Positions 7,888 to 15,742 of a stretch of 42,011 bases of DNA are shown here, in pieces; positions within the stretch are counted from its first letter, which is position 1; the number at the start of each line of letters is the position of its first letter. This stretch comes from a virus. The notes beneath the pieces are model-generated. The model saw nothing but the letters and a program-made list of their open reading frames with translations. It searched no databases and was not told the DNA's origin. Where the stretch lies: IMG/VR virus record IMGVR_UViG_3300021963_000246, positions 1 through 42,011 of that record, one strand, 5' to 3'. The position numbers and the translations under genes were made by a program.

Positions 7888-8075
7888 TAGAAGAACGGCA
7901 AGTTTGTTTTCTTGGTAGTTTCAATATTTTCTTTGGCCAATGCAGCAATCATTGCACGTTCGTTGCTGCTGAGTTGTAATACTTGTTCGTAAGTGATGCC
8001 GCCGCGCATGTGCCAGGCCAATTTGAATCCTTCTTCTCGAATTGAATTGGCCTCCTTTTCCATGCCCTCAATCAT
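7887..8075 (-). CDS. Small baseplate-assembly-type protein downstream of gp26
   Basis: A 62-residue protein with MRGGITYEQVLQLSSNERAMI and a C-terminal ETTKKTNLPFF. Small proteins with this sort of ending sit right after the gp26 gene in T4-like phages, where T4 has gene 51 (baseplate hub assembly catalyst). I infer a baseplate assembly role from position and motif style, not from a firm family match. The open frame continues back to the gp26 stop, but no ATG, GTG or TTG precedes 8075. Confidence 0.55.
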   Translation of the reverse strand: MIEGMEKEANSIREEGFKLAWHMRGGITYEQVLQLSSNERAMIAALAKENIETTKKTNLPFF

Positions 8076-8101
8076 CTCATTGATTTGTTCTGCGCTTGCG
8101 G

Positions 8102-8944
8102 TTAGGAGGCGGCGCCGAAAAAATTTGCTGTATCCAAAGTAATGTTCTGCTCGTATTCATGTTCGCAATTGGAACATTTCATTTTTATTGGTTTGAATTC
8201 GTCATAGGCACGAATTTTGATTGCATGATCTCTAATCTCACCGTACAGTTGACGATCGCAATTCATCAAGAAATCTTCAATAAATTCTGGTTCAGACACT
8301 AGGGCCTGCGGTGTCTTGATTCCGATAATGCTACTTCTAATAGCTTTCACAGTGATCTTGGTGATCTGTTGAATAGCCTCGTTTAGCATTTTGGTTTTTT
8401 GTTCTTCAGTCAAATCTGAATTTGGCAACTGTGCTAACACACGTTGTTGTTCAAATTGCAACAGGTTAATTTCTGTTTGTTTTTCATATGCAACAGACTG
8501 GAAGTAAATTTCAAGATCACCGTGCTTGACAGATTCTGAAAAGTCTGGTGTATCTAATGTATCCAATAGATTTTTCAGATCTAGTTCAAAATTATTCTCT
8601 GTTTCGCACTTTTCACAAGTTGTGTCAACTTCCATCATTGGTCCATAACTGGCAATACGAATGGCTGTGAGGATAGTGTTGAGATCGCAGTTGGGCATGT
8701 TCCAAGCATTTTTAATGCTGGGTATGCAACTTTGTACCACACTCACAATAGCTGCTCCGTTGAACAGTGCGTCAGGAGTGCGATAGGTAATTTCGTCCAT
8801 GGCAGTCATGGGCAGAATTGGCAGTTCTCGATTGACTGGCATGTCTATGCTGCCAGGCGGCCAAAATTGTCCATCACTGGGCAAGCGAATGTAAATGGCA
8901 GGTTGACGGAAAAACGCTCGTAGCGGGTTCAAAGATTGGGTCAT
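8102..8944 (-). CDS. 26: Baseplate protein of the gp26/T4_baseplate type with a zinc ribbon
   Basis: A 280-residue protein. The N-terminus contains LPSDGQFWPPGS, LPILPMTAMDEITYRTPDALFNG and later GPMMEV, the pattern of the T4_baseplate family (gp26-like hub assembly protein). Two Cys pairs, C110-x2-C113 and C257-x2-C260 (CSNCEHEYE), probably form one zinc ribbon. It heads a five-gene leftward unit and diverges from the tape measure gene across a 42-nt gap. That gap holds a 13-bp inverted repeat and late promoters in both directions. The pairing with a tail tape measure supports a tail or baseplate role. Confidence 0.75.
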   Translation of the reverse strand: MTQSLNPLRAFFRQPAIYIRLPSDGQFWPPGSIDMPVNRELPILPMTAMDEITYRTPDALFNGAAIVSVVQSCIPSIKNAWNMPNCDLNTILTAIRIASYGPMMEVDTTCEKCETENNFELDLKNLLDTLDTPDFSESVKHGDLEIYFQSVAYEKQTEINLLQFEQQRVLAQLPNSDLTEEQKTKMLNEAIQQITKITVKAIRSSIIGIKTPQALVSEPEFIEDFLMNCDRQLYGEIRDHAIKIRAYDEFKPIKMKCSNCEHEYEQNITLDTANFFGAAS

Positions 8945-8953
8945 TTTATTACC

Positions 8954-8961
8954 TATAAATA
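8954..8961 (+). promoter_or_regulatory. Late promoter TATAAATA for the tape measure gene
   Basis: An exact match to the T4 late consensus, 25 nt before the ATG at 8987, with TATAGG in between as ribosome site. Confidence 0.65.
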
Positions 8962-8967
8962 TACTTC

Positions 8968-8975
8968 TACTTATA
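8968..8975 (-). promoter_or_regulatory. Late promoter TATAAGTA for the gp26-like unit
   Basis: One mismatch to TATAAATA on the minus strand, 23 nt before the ATG at 8944. It mirrors the plus-strand promoter within the inverted repeat. Confidence 0.5.
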
Positions 8976-8986
8976 GGTAATAAACC

Positions 8987-11900
8987 ATGGCCATGACAGA
9001 AGAAGAATTAAGACAACTCGGTGAACAAATGCGTGAACTCAATGGGTTCACAAGATTTCAATCTGAAGCTGCTGCCGCTGCTGCTGCCGAAACTAAAAGA
9101 CTTGGGCAAGAAGAAAAAGCAGCGGCTGAAGCATCTGCTCGATTCAAAGCCAAAATGGATGCTGCGACCGGCGCGACCGGTGCAGTGGTTGATGCATTTG
9201 TTACCTACAATAAAAGTGTTTATAAAGGCGCTAGTGCCAATGAAGCCGCAGCCCAAAGCATGGAAAAAATGGGCGAGGCGGCCAAATATGCAGGTGCATT
9301 TTTGGCAATCCTGGTTCCTGGTGGACCAGTAGTTAAAGCGTTAGTTGCTGGCCTAGGATTGCTAACCGGTAAACTACTAGAAGCCGGTGCTGAAGTAGCA
9401 AGACATACTGATCAAGTCTTTAAAGCCTATCAAGACATGGCTAAAATTGGTGCCACTGGTGCAGGTGGCATGCAAGATGTGTTTGACGGCTTGCAAAAAG
9501 TTGGATTAGGCACAGAAAAATTTGGTGAGTATCTTAAACTTGTAAATGAAAATTCCAAAGATTTAGCATTGTTTGGAGGTTCAGTTCTCAAAGGTCGCAA
9601 GGCTTTTGAGGATACCATGGGGTCGTTGACTAGAGAACAACGTGTGCAGATGGAGCTGATGGGCCTGGACAGAACTGCTCAATCAGAAGCTGTAATGGGT
9701 TATATCAAGCAACAACGCTTGTTGACCATGGGCACCAAAACTCAAATGGACACCAGCAGCACTGCTGTGATGAAGTACATCAAAGAAACTGATGAACTAA
9801 CACGCATTACTGGCATGAATCGTCAAGCACAACAAAAAGCTCTTGATGAAGCCATGAGCCGAGAACAGTTTGCAGCATCTATAGCAAAGATACAGCGAGA
9901 ACAAGGCAAGGAAGCCGCAGAAGCAGCCAAGAACACTCACGCCATGTTGTATGCCATTGATCCCAAAGCTGGACGTCAATTTGCAGACAGTCTTTCAGGA
10001 TTCATTGGCTCAAGTGAAGATGCTCAACAAGCATACATGGCCACCGGTGGTAAGATCACAGAAGTAAGCAATCGGTTCATGTCCGGGCAAATTAAATCTC
10101 AAAAGGATGCTGTAGCAGCCGCCCAAGAACTGGCTGTAGCTTATGGGCAAACTGCTGAACAGTTTGAAGGTCAGGCTTTGATGGGGAATCTAAGTTCTAC
10201 TGTAGGCAGCGTTCAGATGTTGTACAAAATGCAACAAGCTGCCAGCAACGATCTCAATGCAAATTATGAGCAAGCAGTCAAAGATGCAGAACAGCGTGAC
10301 AAAACAACCACAACAATGGCCGAGGCTGAAAATGCAACTAGAGAAACTCAATTGATGTTGCAAGAAGAACTCAACAAGTTGATGCCTGCATACGTTGAAA
10401 AAACTGCTGAAGCTGCTGAAGCAAATAGAAAATTAGTAGAAGCCACTGGCAAACTTGCAGCAGATATAATGGATGACTTATCTCCAGCATTTAAAAAATT
10501 GTTTGAAGCATTAAGTCCTATGGTAACAAAAATAGGCGATTTGATGAAAGACCATGTGCTGCCAGCATTGGTAAGAGCAATTGAAAGTCTGGCTAAATTT
10601 ATAACAAAATTTTCTGGCGGCGTTCTTGATGTAATGAATGCTGACGGCACAGATGCTAAAGTTAAAGCTGCTGGCAAAGCTGGACTGACGGAAACCGCAG
10701 CCAGTGCTGGAGGGGCTTATCTTGGCATGAAAGCTGGAGCTGCTGGCGGAGCACTCTTGGGATCTGTTGTGCCTGTTATTGGTACAACAGTGGGTGCAGC
10801 AGTGGGTGCAGCTCTTGGTGGTGCCGTTGGATATTTTGGAGGTGGAGGATTAGGCAGGGCTGCGGATGCATCAGCACAAGACAAAAGTGGTATGCAACAA
10901 CTTGCAGCTATGTTTGGCAGAAAAGATGAAGCAGAAGTAGAAATAAGTGAAAGAGATAAAGCCTTTTTAGAAAAACATAAAGCAGGCATTGGCACAAGAG
11001 CTGCTGGTGGACCAGTCTCAGCCAAAACCCCATACCTAGTGGGTGAAGAAGGTCCAGAACTGTTTGTTCCCAGCCTGGCTGGCGACATTGTACCCACTGG
11101 TCAACTGCAAGGAACCACCGGCTCAGCACTAAAGCAAAGTGATGCAATTGAAAAAATTGTTGACCAAATTGTTTTGGATATCAAGTCAAGACAAAAAATT
11201 TCAGACATCGATGCTGACCGCGCAAAAAATCACAGTGATGAACTGAAAACTCAAACTGAAAAAATTAACAAGTCTATCAACGACATTGTTGTTAGCAGTA
11301 AAGAACTAGACAGCATTAATAAAATAGATCTCAAACGTGCTCAAGACTATAGTATTTTTTACAAAGGATTTATTGAGACCAAAACCAAGTTTGAAAAAGA
11401 TCAACTGGAAGCAATAAACTATCAACTTACTGAAGGATCTAGTGGCGGTCAACAAGGCAGCGGCAGCTCTGGTGGCGGTCTAAAATTGCCCAGCATGCCC
11501 GGTATTTCAGGCATGGGTGGCGGCCAAGGACTGCAAACTACCAAGCAAGACGACTTGTCTAAGATGGGATTGAATATCAAAGCTGGCGACGTTCAAGCTG
11601 AAGGTGCAGGCATTAGCCCCAGATTAATTGAACTAGCACGTCAAATACAAAGTGGAGTTCCAGGATTTGGATATTTCAGTGCATTCAACGACAAGTTCCA
11701 TCAAGAGAAAGCACCTGGCAGTCAACATGCCAAGGGCCTGGCACTGGACTTTACTGTGGCACAACAGCCCAGCGTTGAAGAAGGCAAAGCCATCACTGAT
11801 TGGCTTAAAGGCCTAGGTGCCAGTTTGGCCATTGACGAATACAACAATCCCAGTTCAAAATCCACAGCAGGACATTTCCATGCACAAATTCCCGGCTTTG

Positions 11901-12130
11901 AAGATGGTGGAATGCTGGGTGCAGGCAAAATAGGCATTGCAGGCGAAGGCGGCAAACCAGAATTGATATCTGGACCTGCTAGTATTACGCCAATGAACGA
12001 CCTAATGGGTGCGTTAAACAGTCTCAATGCTACTATGGAACGAAGCTATGACACATTGTCTGAAATTGCCAGAATTAGCAAAGCTACTAGTGATTCAAGT
12101 GCTAAGATGCTGTCGTATGCACAGAACTAA
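8987..12130 (+). CDS. Tail tape measure protein with embedded M15-type peptidase-like domain
   Basis: This 1047-residue protein sets tail length and is probably released into the host envelope at infection. The N-terminal third is Ala-rich coiled coil. A hydrophobic segment lies near residues 98-128, and a glycine-zipper membrane stretch near 580-625 (GAALLGSVVPVIG, GAAVGAALGGAVG region). The typical tape-measure motif PYLVGEEGPELFVPS lies near residue 685, and GKPELISGPASITP near the C-terminus. Between them, residues about 890-970 carry GSQHAKGLALDF (HxxGxAxD near 915-922), a DEY and GHFHAQ (near 963). This is the ligand pattern of M15 zinc D-Ala-D-Ala/L-Ala-D-Glu peptidases and suggests local peptidoglycan cutting. 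A second in-frame ATG lies two codons downstream. Confidence 0.85.
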   Translation: MAMTEEELRQLGEQMRELNGFTRFQSEAAAAAAAETKRLGQEEKAAAEASARFKAKMDAATGATGAVVDAFVTYNKSVYKGASANEAAAQSMEKMGEAAKYAGAFLAILVPGGPVVKALVAGLGLLTGKLLEAGAEVARHTDQVFKAYQDMAKIGATGAGGMQDVFDGLQKVGLGTEKFGEYLKLVNENSKDLALFGGSVLKGRKAFEDTMGSLTREQRVQMELMGLDRTAQSEAVMGYIKQQRLLTMGTKTQMDTSSTAVMKYIKETDELTRITGMNRQAQQKALDEAMSREQFAASIAKIQREQGKEAAEAAKNTHAMLYAIDPKAGRQFADSLSGFIGSSEDAQQAYMATGGKITEVSNRFMSGQIKSQKDAVAAAQELAVAYGQTAEQFEGQALMGNLSSTVGSVQMLYKMQQAASNDLNANYEQAVKDAEQRDKTTTTMAEAENATRETQLMLQEELNKLMPAYVEKTAEAAEANRKLVEATGKLAADIMDDLSPAFKKLFEALSPMVTKIGDLMKDHVLPALVRAIESLAKFITKFSGGVLDVMNADGTDAKVKAAGKAGLTETAASAGGAYLGMKAGAAGGALLGSVVPVIGTTVGAAVGAALGGAVGYFGGGGLGRAADASAQDKSGMQQLAAMFGRKDEAEVEISERDKAFLEKHKAGIGTRAAGGPVSAKTPYLVGEEGPELFVPSLAGDIVPTGQLQGTTGSALKQSDAIEKIVDQIVLDIKSRQKISDIDADRAKNHSDELKTQTEKINKSINDIVVSSKELDSINKIDLKRAQDYSIFYKGFIETKTKFEKDQLEAINYQLTEGSSGGQQGSGSSGGGLKLPSMPGISGMGGGQGLQTTKQDDLSKMGLNIKAGDVQAEGAGISPRLIELARQIQSGVPGFGYFSAFNDKFHQEKAPGSQHAKGLALDFTVAQQPSVEEGKAITDWLKGLGASLAIDEYNNPSSKSTAGHFHAQIPGFEDGGMLGAGKIGIAGEGGKPELISGPASITPMNDLMGALNSLNATMERSYDTLSEIARISKATSDSSAKMLSYAQN

Positions 12131-12131
12131 C

Positions 12132-12139
12132 GGTAAATA
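12132..12139 (+). promoter_or_regulatory. Late promoter GGTAAATA 7 nt before the portal ATG
   Basis: TAAATA (12134-12139) is followed by 7 nt and the ATG at 12147. There is no Shine-Dalgarno in the gap. The predicted transcript starts at or next to the ATG. Confidence 0.55.
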
Positions 12140-12146
12140 AACAACC

Positions 12147-13916
12147 ATGGCAGAACAAAACAAACCCGGCTGGAAAAAATATTTTAAGGTAGCAGACACT
12201 ACTGGAGTGATGAGTCCAATTTCTGGAACTAATCAATTCGGCTTTCCGGGATACGGCAAGAACGATGGCGGAATGGGCAACACCAATGAGTTTGGATTCC
12301 GCAACTATGCCAGCAGACTGCCAGAAGTTTACTCTGGTCACCCCAACAGAATTGAGCGTTACAATCAGTATGAGAACATGGACATGGACTCAGAAATCAA
12401 CGCCTGTTTGGATATCATTGCAGAGTTCTCCACACAGCTAAATGAACAAAACGGCACGCCGTTTGACATTGACTATCAAGACAAACCCACTGATCACGAA
12501 ATTGAAATCATCCGCAAGCAGATGAAGCAGTGGGTCAAGCTAAACAAACTGGATCAGCGTATATTCAAACTGTTCCGCAACACCATCAAGTACGGCGATC
12601 AAATTTTTGTGCGCGATCCAGAAACATTTGAAATGATGTGGGTGGACATGAGCAAGTTGGCCCGTGTGATTGTGAACGAATCAGAAGGCAAACGTCCTGA
12701 GCAGTATGTGATCCGTGACATCAACCCCAACTTTCAAAACATGACTGTGGCAGCAAAAACCACCACAGACTACATGACCAATCCTGTTACAGGATCAATC
12801 TCTGGCAGCTCTAACTACACCATGCCCAACGGCGGCACAGGTGGTGGCGTGGGCAACAGTCGTTTCATGACAGCCATGAACGAAGTTTGCTTAGACGCCA
12901 AGCATGTGGTGCATATGAGCCTAAACGAAGGCCTAGACACATTCTGGCCATTTGGCAAAAGCATACTAGAAAACATCTACATGGTGTTCAAACAAAAGCA
13001 ATTGCTAGAAGACTCGATCTTGATCTATCGTGTGCAACGTGCTCCGGAGCGTAGAATTTTTAAAATTGACGTGGGCAACATGCCGTCACACTTGGCCATG
13101 CAGTTTGTGGAACGTGTGAAAAACGAAATGCACCAGCGTAGAATCCCCACTGTTACAGGTGGTGGAAACAACATGATGGATGCGTCTTACAACCCACTTT
13201 CAGTAGGTGAAGACTACTTCTTTCCACAAGGTCAAGACGGTCGAGGATCGTCAGTTGAAACATTGCCCGGCGGTCAGAACCTAGGCGAAATTGACGATTT
13301 AAAGTATTTCAACAACAAAATGGCCCGTGGTTTGCGTGTGCCATCTAGCTATTTGCCCACTGGTCCAGACGATTCAGACCGTGTGACAAGTGACGGAAAA
13401 GTAGGCACAGCCCTTATCCAAGAGTACAGATTCAACCAGTATTGCGAGCGATTGCAAGCGTTAATTGTGCAGAAATTAGACGACGAATTTAAGATGTTCT
13501 TGAAGTGGCGTGGGTTTAACATTGACTCTAGCCTGTTCAACATCAAATTTAATGCACCACAAAACTTTGCAAGTTATCGACAATCAGAACTGGATAACAC
13601 CAGAATAACGTCTTTTACAGCGTTAGAGCAGTTGCCTTACATGAGCAAGCGTTTTATGCTAGAACGTTTCTTGGGATTGACCGAAGACGAAATTCAGAAG
13701 AACGAAGAGTTGTGGCGTGAAGAACATGATGACGTTGACGCACCTTCTGTGGCTGGCAGCGACTTGCGAGCTGTGGGTGTAACGCCAGGGGGCATGGAAG
13801 CTGACATAACTACTGGTGAAGAAATGGCTGCTATGAACCAACCAGGCGCAGAAGGCATGACAGGTCCTGGCGCAGCACCTCCAGCAGCTGGACCCGGAGC
13901 ACCAGGTACCGTATAA
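12147..13916 (+). CDS. 20: Portal vertex protein gp20
   Basis: A 589-residue portal that forms the dodecameric ring through which DNA enters and leaves the head. Diagnostic stretches are MDSEINACLDIIAEF near 82, YRVQRAPERRIFKIDVGN near 293, HQRRIPTVTGGG near 330, TLPGGQNLGEIDDLKYF near 373 and MARGLRVPSSYLP near 393. The C-terminus is Gly/Pro/Ala-rich. It starts the T4-type head cassette (20, core proteins, 21, 22, 23). Its stop codon is part of the next late promoter. No Shine-Dalgarno precedes its ATG, so a leaderless start is likely. Confidence 0.95.
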   Translation: MAEQNKPGWKKYFKVADTTGVMSPISGTNQFGFPGYGKNDGGMGNTNEFGFRNYASRLPEVYSGHPNRIERYNQYENMDMDSEINACLDIIAEFSTQLNEQNGTPFDIDYQDKPTDHEIEIIRKQMKQWVKLNKLDQRIFKLFRNTIKYGDQIFVRDPETFEMMWVDMSKLARVIVNESEGKRPEQYVIRDINPNFQNMTVAAKTTTDYMTNPVTGSISGSSNYTMPNGGTGGGVGNSRFMTAMNEVCLDAKHVVHMSLNEGLDTFWPFGKSILENIYMVFKQKQLLEDSILIYRVQRAPERRIFKIDVGNMPSHLAMQFVERVKNEMHQRRIPTVTGGGNNMMDASYNPLSVGEDYFFPQGQDGRGSSVETLPGGQNLGEIDDLKYFNNKMARGLRVPSSYLPTGPDDSDRVTSDGKVGTALIQEYRFNQYCERLQALIVQKLDDEFKMFLKWRGFNIDSSLFNIKFNAPQNFASYRQSELDNTRITSFTALEQLPYMSKRFMLERFLGLTEDEIQKNEELWREEHDDVDAPSVAGSDLRAVGVTPGGMEADITTGEEMAAMNQPGAEGMTGPGAAPPAAGPGAPGTV

Positions 13917-13919
13917 ATA
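13912..13919 (+). promoter_or_regulatory. Late promoter TATAAATA overlapping the portal stop codon
   Basis: An exact T4 late consensus that includes the TAA stop of gp20. It is followed by 5 nt (ACATC) and the ATG at 13925. In T4 the last A of this box is at -6, so +1 would fall on the ATG itself. Confidence 0.65.
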
Positions 13920-13924
13920 ACATC

Positions 13925-14143
13925 ATGCTACTGACAGAAATCTACAATCAACAGCCTCAAGCCTATCAAGACCTGAGTCAAGACAACAGTCAATTGCAAC
14001 TCAGCGACTTGCGTAAAACTCGCTTGACTTTGCGCCAGCTAAACAAACTGCGCAAAATGAACGACATTCGTTCAGTGGAGTTTAAAGACAAACTCAAACT
14101 GATACGTCGACAGTACCAACCTCCCCCACAACCCTTAGCCTAA
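13925..14143 (+). CDS. Small basic head-cassette protein (gp67 position)
   Basis: A 72-residue protein with a helical, basic C-terminal half (LRKTRLTLRQLNKLRKMND, EFKDKLKLIRRQYQPPP). It sits between portal and prohead core, where T4 has gene 67. Small proteins of this kind (RLTLxQLNKLRxMNDxR) recur at this site in aquatic T4-like phages. Similarity to gp67 itself cannot be claimed. It is probably a prohead core or assembly component. The ATG directly follows a late promoter with no Shine-Dalgarno. Confidence 0.7.
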   Translation: MLLTEIYNQQPQAYQDLSQDNSQLQLSDLRKTRLTLRQLNKLRKMNDIRSVEFKDKLKLIRRQYQPPPQPLA

Positions 14144-14154
14144 TCAGTCGGCAA

Positions 14155-14173
14155 GAAAAAACAGCCGTTTTGA
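14155..14173 (+). repeat. Dispersed motif copy A, upstream of a late promoter
   Basis: GAAAAAACAGCCGTTTTGA recurs, with one extra A, on the minus strand at 41853-41834. In both places a TAAATA box follows 26-32 nt downstream in the same orientation. The core AAAAC-AGCC-GTTTT could form a weak 5-bp hairpin. Confidence 0.6.
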
Positions 14174-14203
14174 GGGTTAATCACTATAGTTTTTGACTGT
14201 TAT

Positions 14204-14211
14204 ATTAAATA
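14204..14211 (+). promoter_or_regulatory. Late-type promoter ATTAAATA upstream of the prohead core gene
   Basis: TAAATA at 14206-14211 lies 33 nt before the ATG at 14245. The leader carries TATAGGAG with AGGAG at 14230-14234. This is the leadered class, for a core gene that must be expressed strongly. Confidence 0.5.
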
Positions 14212-14244
14212 ACAGCACACTTTACCTATAGGAGTTTACCCAAT

Positions 14245-15087
14245 ATGAACCGTTTTGAACAATTGATCGAATATGTGATCAACGACGAAGATGCAAAGGC
14301 CCGCGAACTTTTCCACGACATTGTTGTGGAAAAAAGCCGCCAAATCTATGAAAACTTAATGGCCGAAGAAGCCGAAGAAGAATTAGACGAAGCTGAAGAA
14401 GACGACCTTGACGAAGGCATGATGGGCGGCGACGCTGCTGATGACCTTATCGACAACGTTGAAACTGAAGAAGAAATGAGCATGGAAAGCGAAGATGACG
14501 CTGATGCTGAATTTGACGACGAAGCTGAAGAAGCTGGTGCTGACCTAACTGGTGATTTAGAAGCTGATCACGATGAGTTTGGGAGCGACGAAGGTGGTAG
14601 CGACGAAGCTGCTACCAAAGACGACATTATGAATTTAGAAGACAAACTAGACCAGTTGATGGCCGAGTTTGAAGCTGCCATGGGCGGTGACGATATGGGC
14701 GACGGCGACGGTTTTGGTCCTGAAGAAGGTGGCGATGCCATCGAAATGGACGACACCGGCGAAATGGAACCAGGCATGATGGAAGCCATCAGCTTAAAAG
14801 CAGCCCCAAAGCCAGTGACCACCGAACAAGGTAATGGCAAAGCAGGTCCTGTGGCATTTAACTCAGGTGCAACTGGTATGGCCAGCAAGCCTGTACACAC
14901 TGGCACAGACGGCGGTGGTCATCATGACACCACTGCTTATCGCAACTCAACCAAAGACTTGATTGGCAAAGTGGGTAACACACCTGCTCAATCAACACAA
15001 GATCTCAAGCCTGCTACCAAGCCACATTTGGGCCAAGCATCAGGCGTGAACAACACCAGCCCACTGCCAAGCGGTCGTAAGGGTTAA
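14245..15087 (+). CDS. Acidic prohead core protein (gp68-like position)
   Basis: This 280-residue protein has a well-defined N-terminus (MNRFEQLIEYVINDEDAKAR, then ELFHDIVVEKSRQIYE). Asp/Glu-rich low-complexity sequence follows to about residue 175, then a Gly/Thr-rich tail. The start and position resemble prohead core proteins (gp67/gp68 region) of aquatic T4-like phages. The T4 proteins are shorter (gp68 about 141). The acidic middle part may balance DNA-binding surfaces inside the prohead and be removed by gp21. A strong AGGAG lies 10 nt before the ATG. Confidence 0.7.
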   Translation: MNRFEQLIEYVINDEDAKARELFHDIVVEKSRQIYENLMAEEAEEELDEAEEDDLDEGMMGGDAADDLIDNVETEEEMSMESEDDADAEFDDEAEEAGADLTGDLEADHDEFGSDEGGSDEAATKDDIMNLEDKLDQLMAEFEAAMGGDDMGDGDGFGPEEGGDAIEMDDTGEMEPGMMEAISLKAAPKPVTTEQGNGKAGPVAFNSGATGMASKPVHTGTDGGGHHDTTAYRNSTKDLIGKVGNTPAQSTQDLKPATKPHLGQASGVNNTSPLPSGRKG

Positions 15088-15091
15088 TTAG

Positions 15092-15730
15092 ATGTCATCT
15101 AGATACCTAAGGGAAGATCTTACTTTTAGCCAAGCCAACATCCAAGTTTTGGAAGAAGCTGATGTTGGCGGCAAAAAGCACCTCTATCTCAAAGGCATTT
15201 GCATTGAAGGCGACAAGAAAAATGCAAATGAGCGTATCTATCCTCGACATGAAATTATCAAGGCAGTTGAAACCATCAACGAACAGATCCGTAACGGTAA
15301 CTCCGTTTTAGGTGAAGTGGACCATCCAGACGATCTCAAGATTAACTTGGATCGTGTGTGCCACACAGTTGACGGCATGTGGATGGACGGACATGCTGGT
15401 TGCGGCAAGTTGAAAATTCTGCCAACCCCAATGGGTGAATTGATAAAGACTCTGTTGACATCTGGCGTAAAGCTGGGTGTTAGCAGTCGTGGATCAGGTA
15501 ATGTTGATGACAGAACCGGACATGTAAGTGACTTTGAAATAGTCACTATAGATGTGGTTGCCCAACCCAGTGCTCCTAATGCGTATCCTACAGCAATCTA
15601 TGAAGGCCTCATGAATATGAAGCACGGTCATAAGATCTTAGAGATGGCTAGAGAGTCTGGTCAGGACGACAAAGTGAAAAAGTATCTCGCAAGTGAGGTT
15701 AAACGCCTCATCCGAGAACTTAAAATCTAA
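15092..15730 (+). CDS. 21: Prohead maturation protease gp21
   Basis: A 212-residue S77-type serine protease that trims the core and capsid proteins before packaging. GEVDHPDD with His78 and VSSRGSG with Ser131/132 give the His and Ser of the active site. DFEIVTIDVVAQPSAPNA near 148-165 is typical of the family. Length equals T4 gp21 (212). It follows the core gene by 4 nt and lies 12 nt before gp22, the conserved T4 order. Confidence 0.95.
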   Translation: MSSRYLREDLTFSQANIQVLEEADVGGKKHLYLKGICIEGDKKNANERIYPRHEIIKAVETINEQIRNGNSVLGEVDHPDDLKINLDRVCHTVDGMWMDGHAGCGKLKILPTPMGELIKTLLTSGVKLGVSSRGSGNVDDRTGHVSDFEIVTIDVVAQPSAPNAYPTAIYEGLMNMKHGHKILEMARESGQDDKVKKYLASEVKRLIRELKI

Positions 15731-15742
15731 GGAGAATGAGGC

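Larger units (their letters stand above)
8946..8983. repeat. Perfect 13-bp inverted repeat in the divergent late promoter region
   Basis: TTATTACCTATAA (8946-8958) and TTATAGGTAATAA (8971-8983) are exact reverse complements separated by 12 nt. Each arm supplies a TATAGG ribosome-site-like element to the gene it faces (ATG 8944 leftward, ATG 8987 rightward). The arms also overlap the two divergent late -10 boxes. The transcript in either direction could form a hairpin that hides its own ribosome site if transcription begins upstream of the repeat. Confidence 0.85.
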
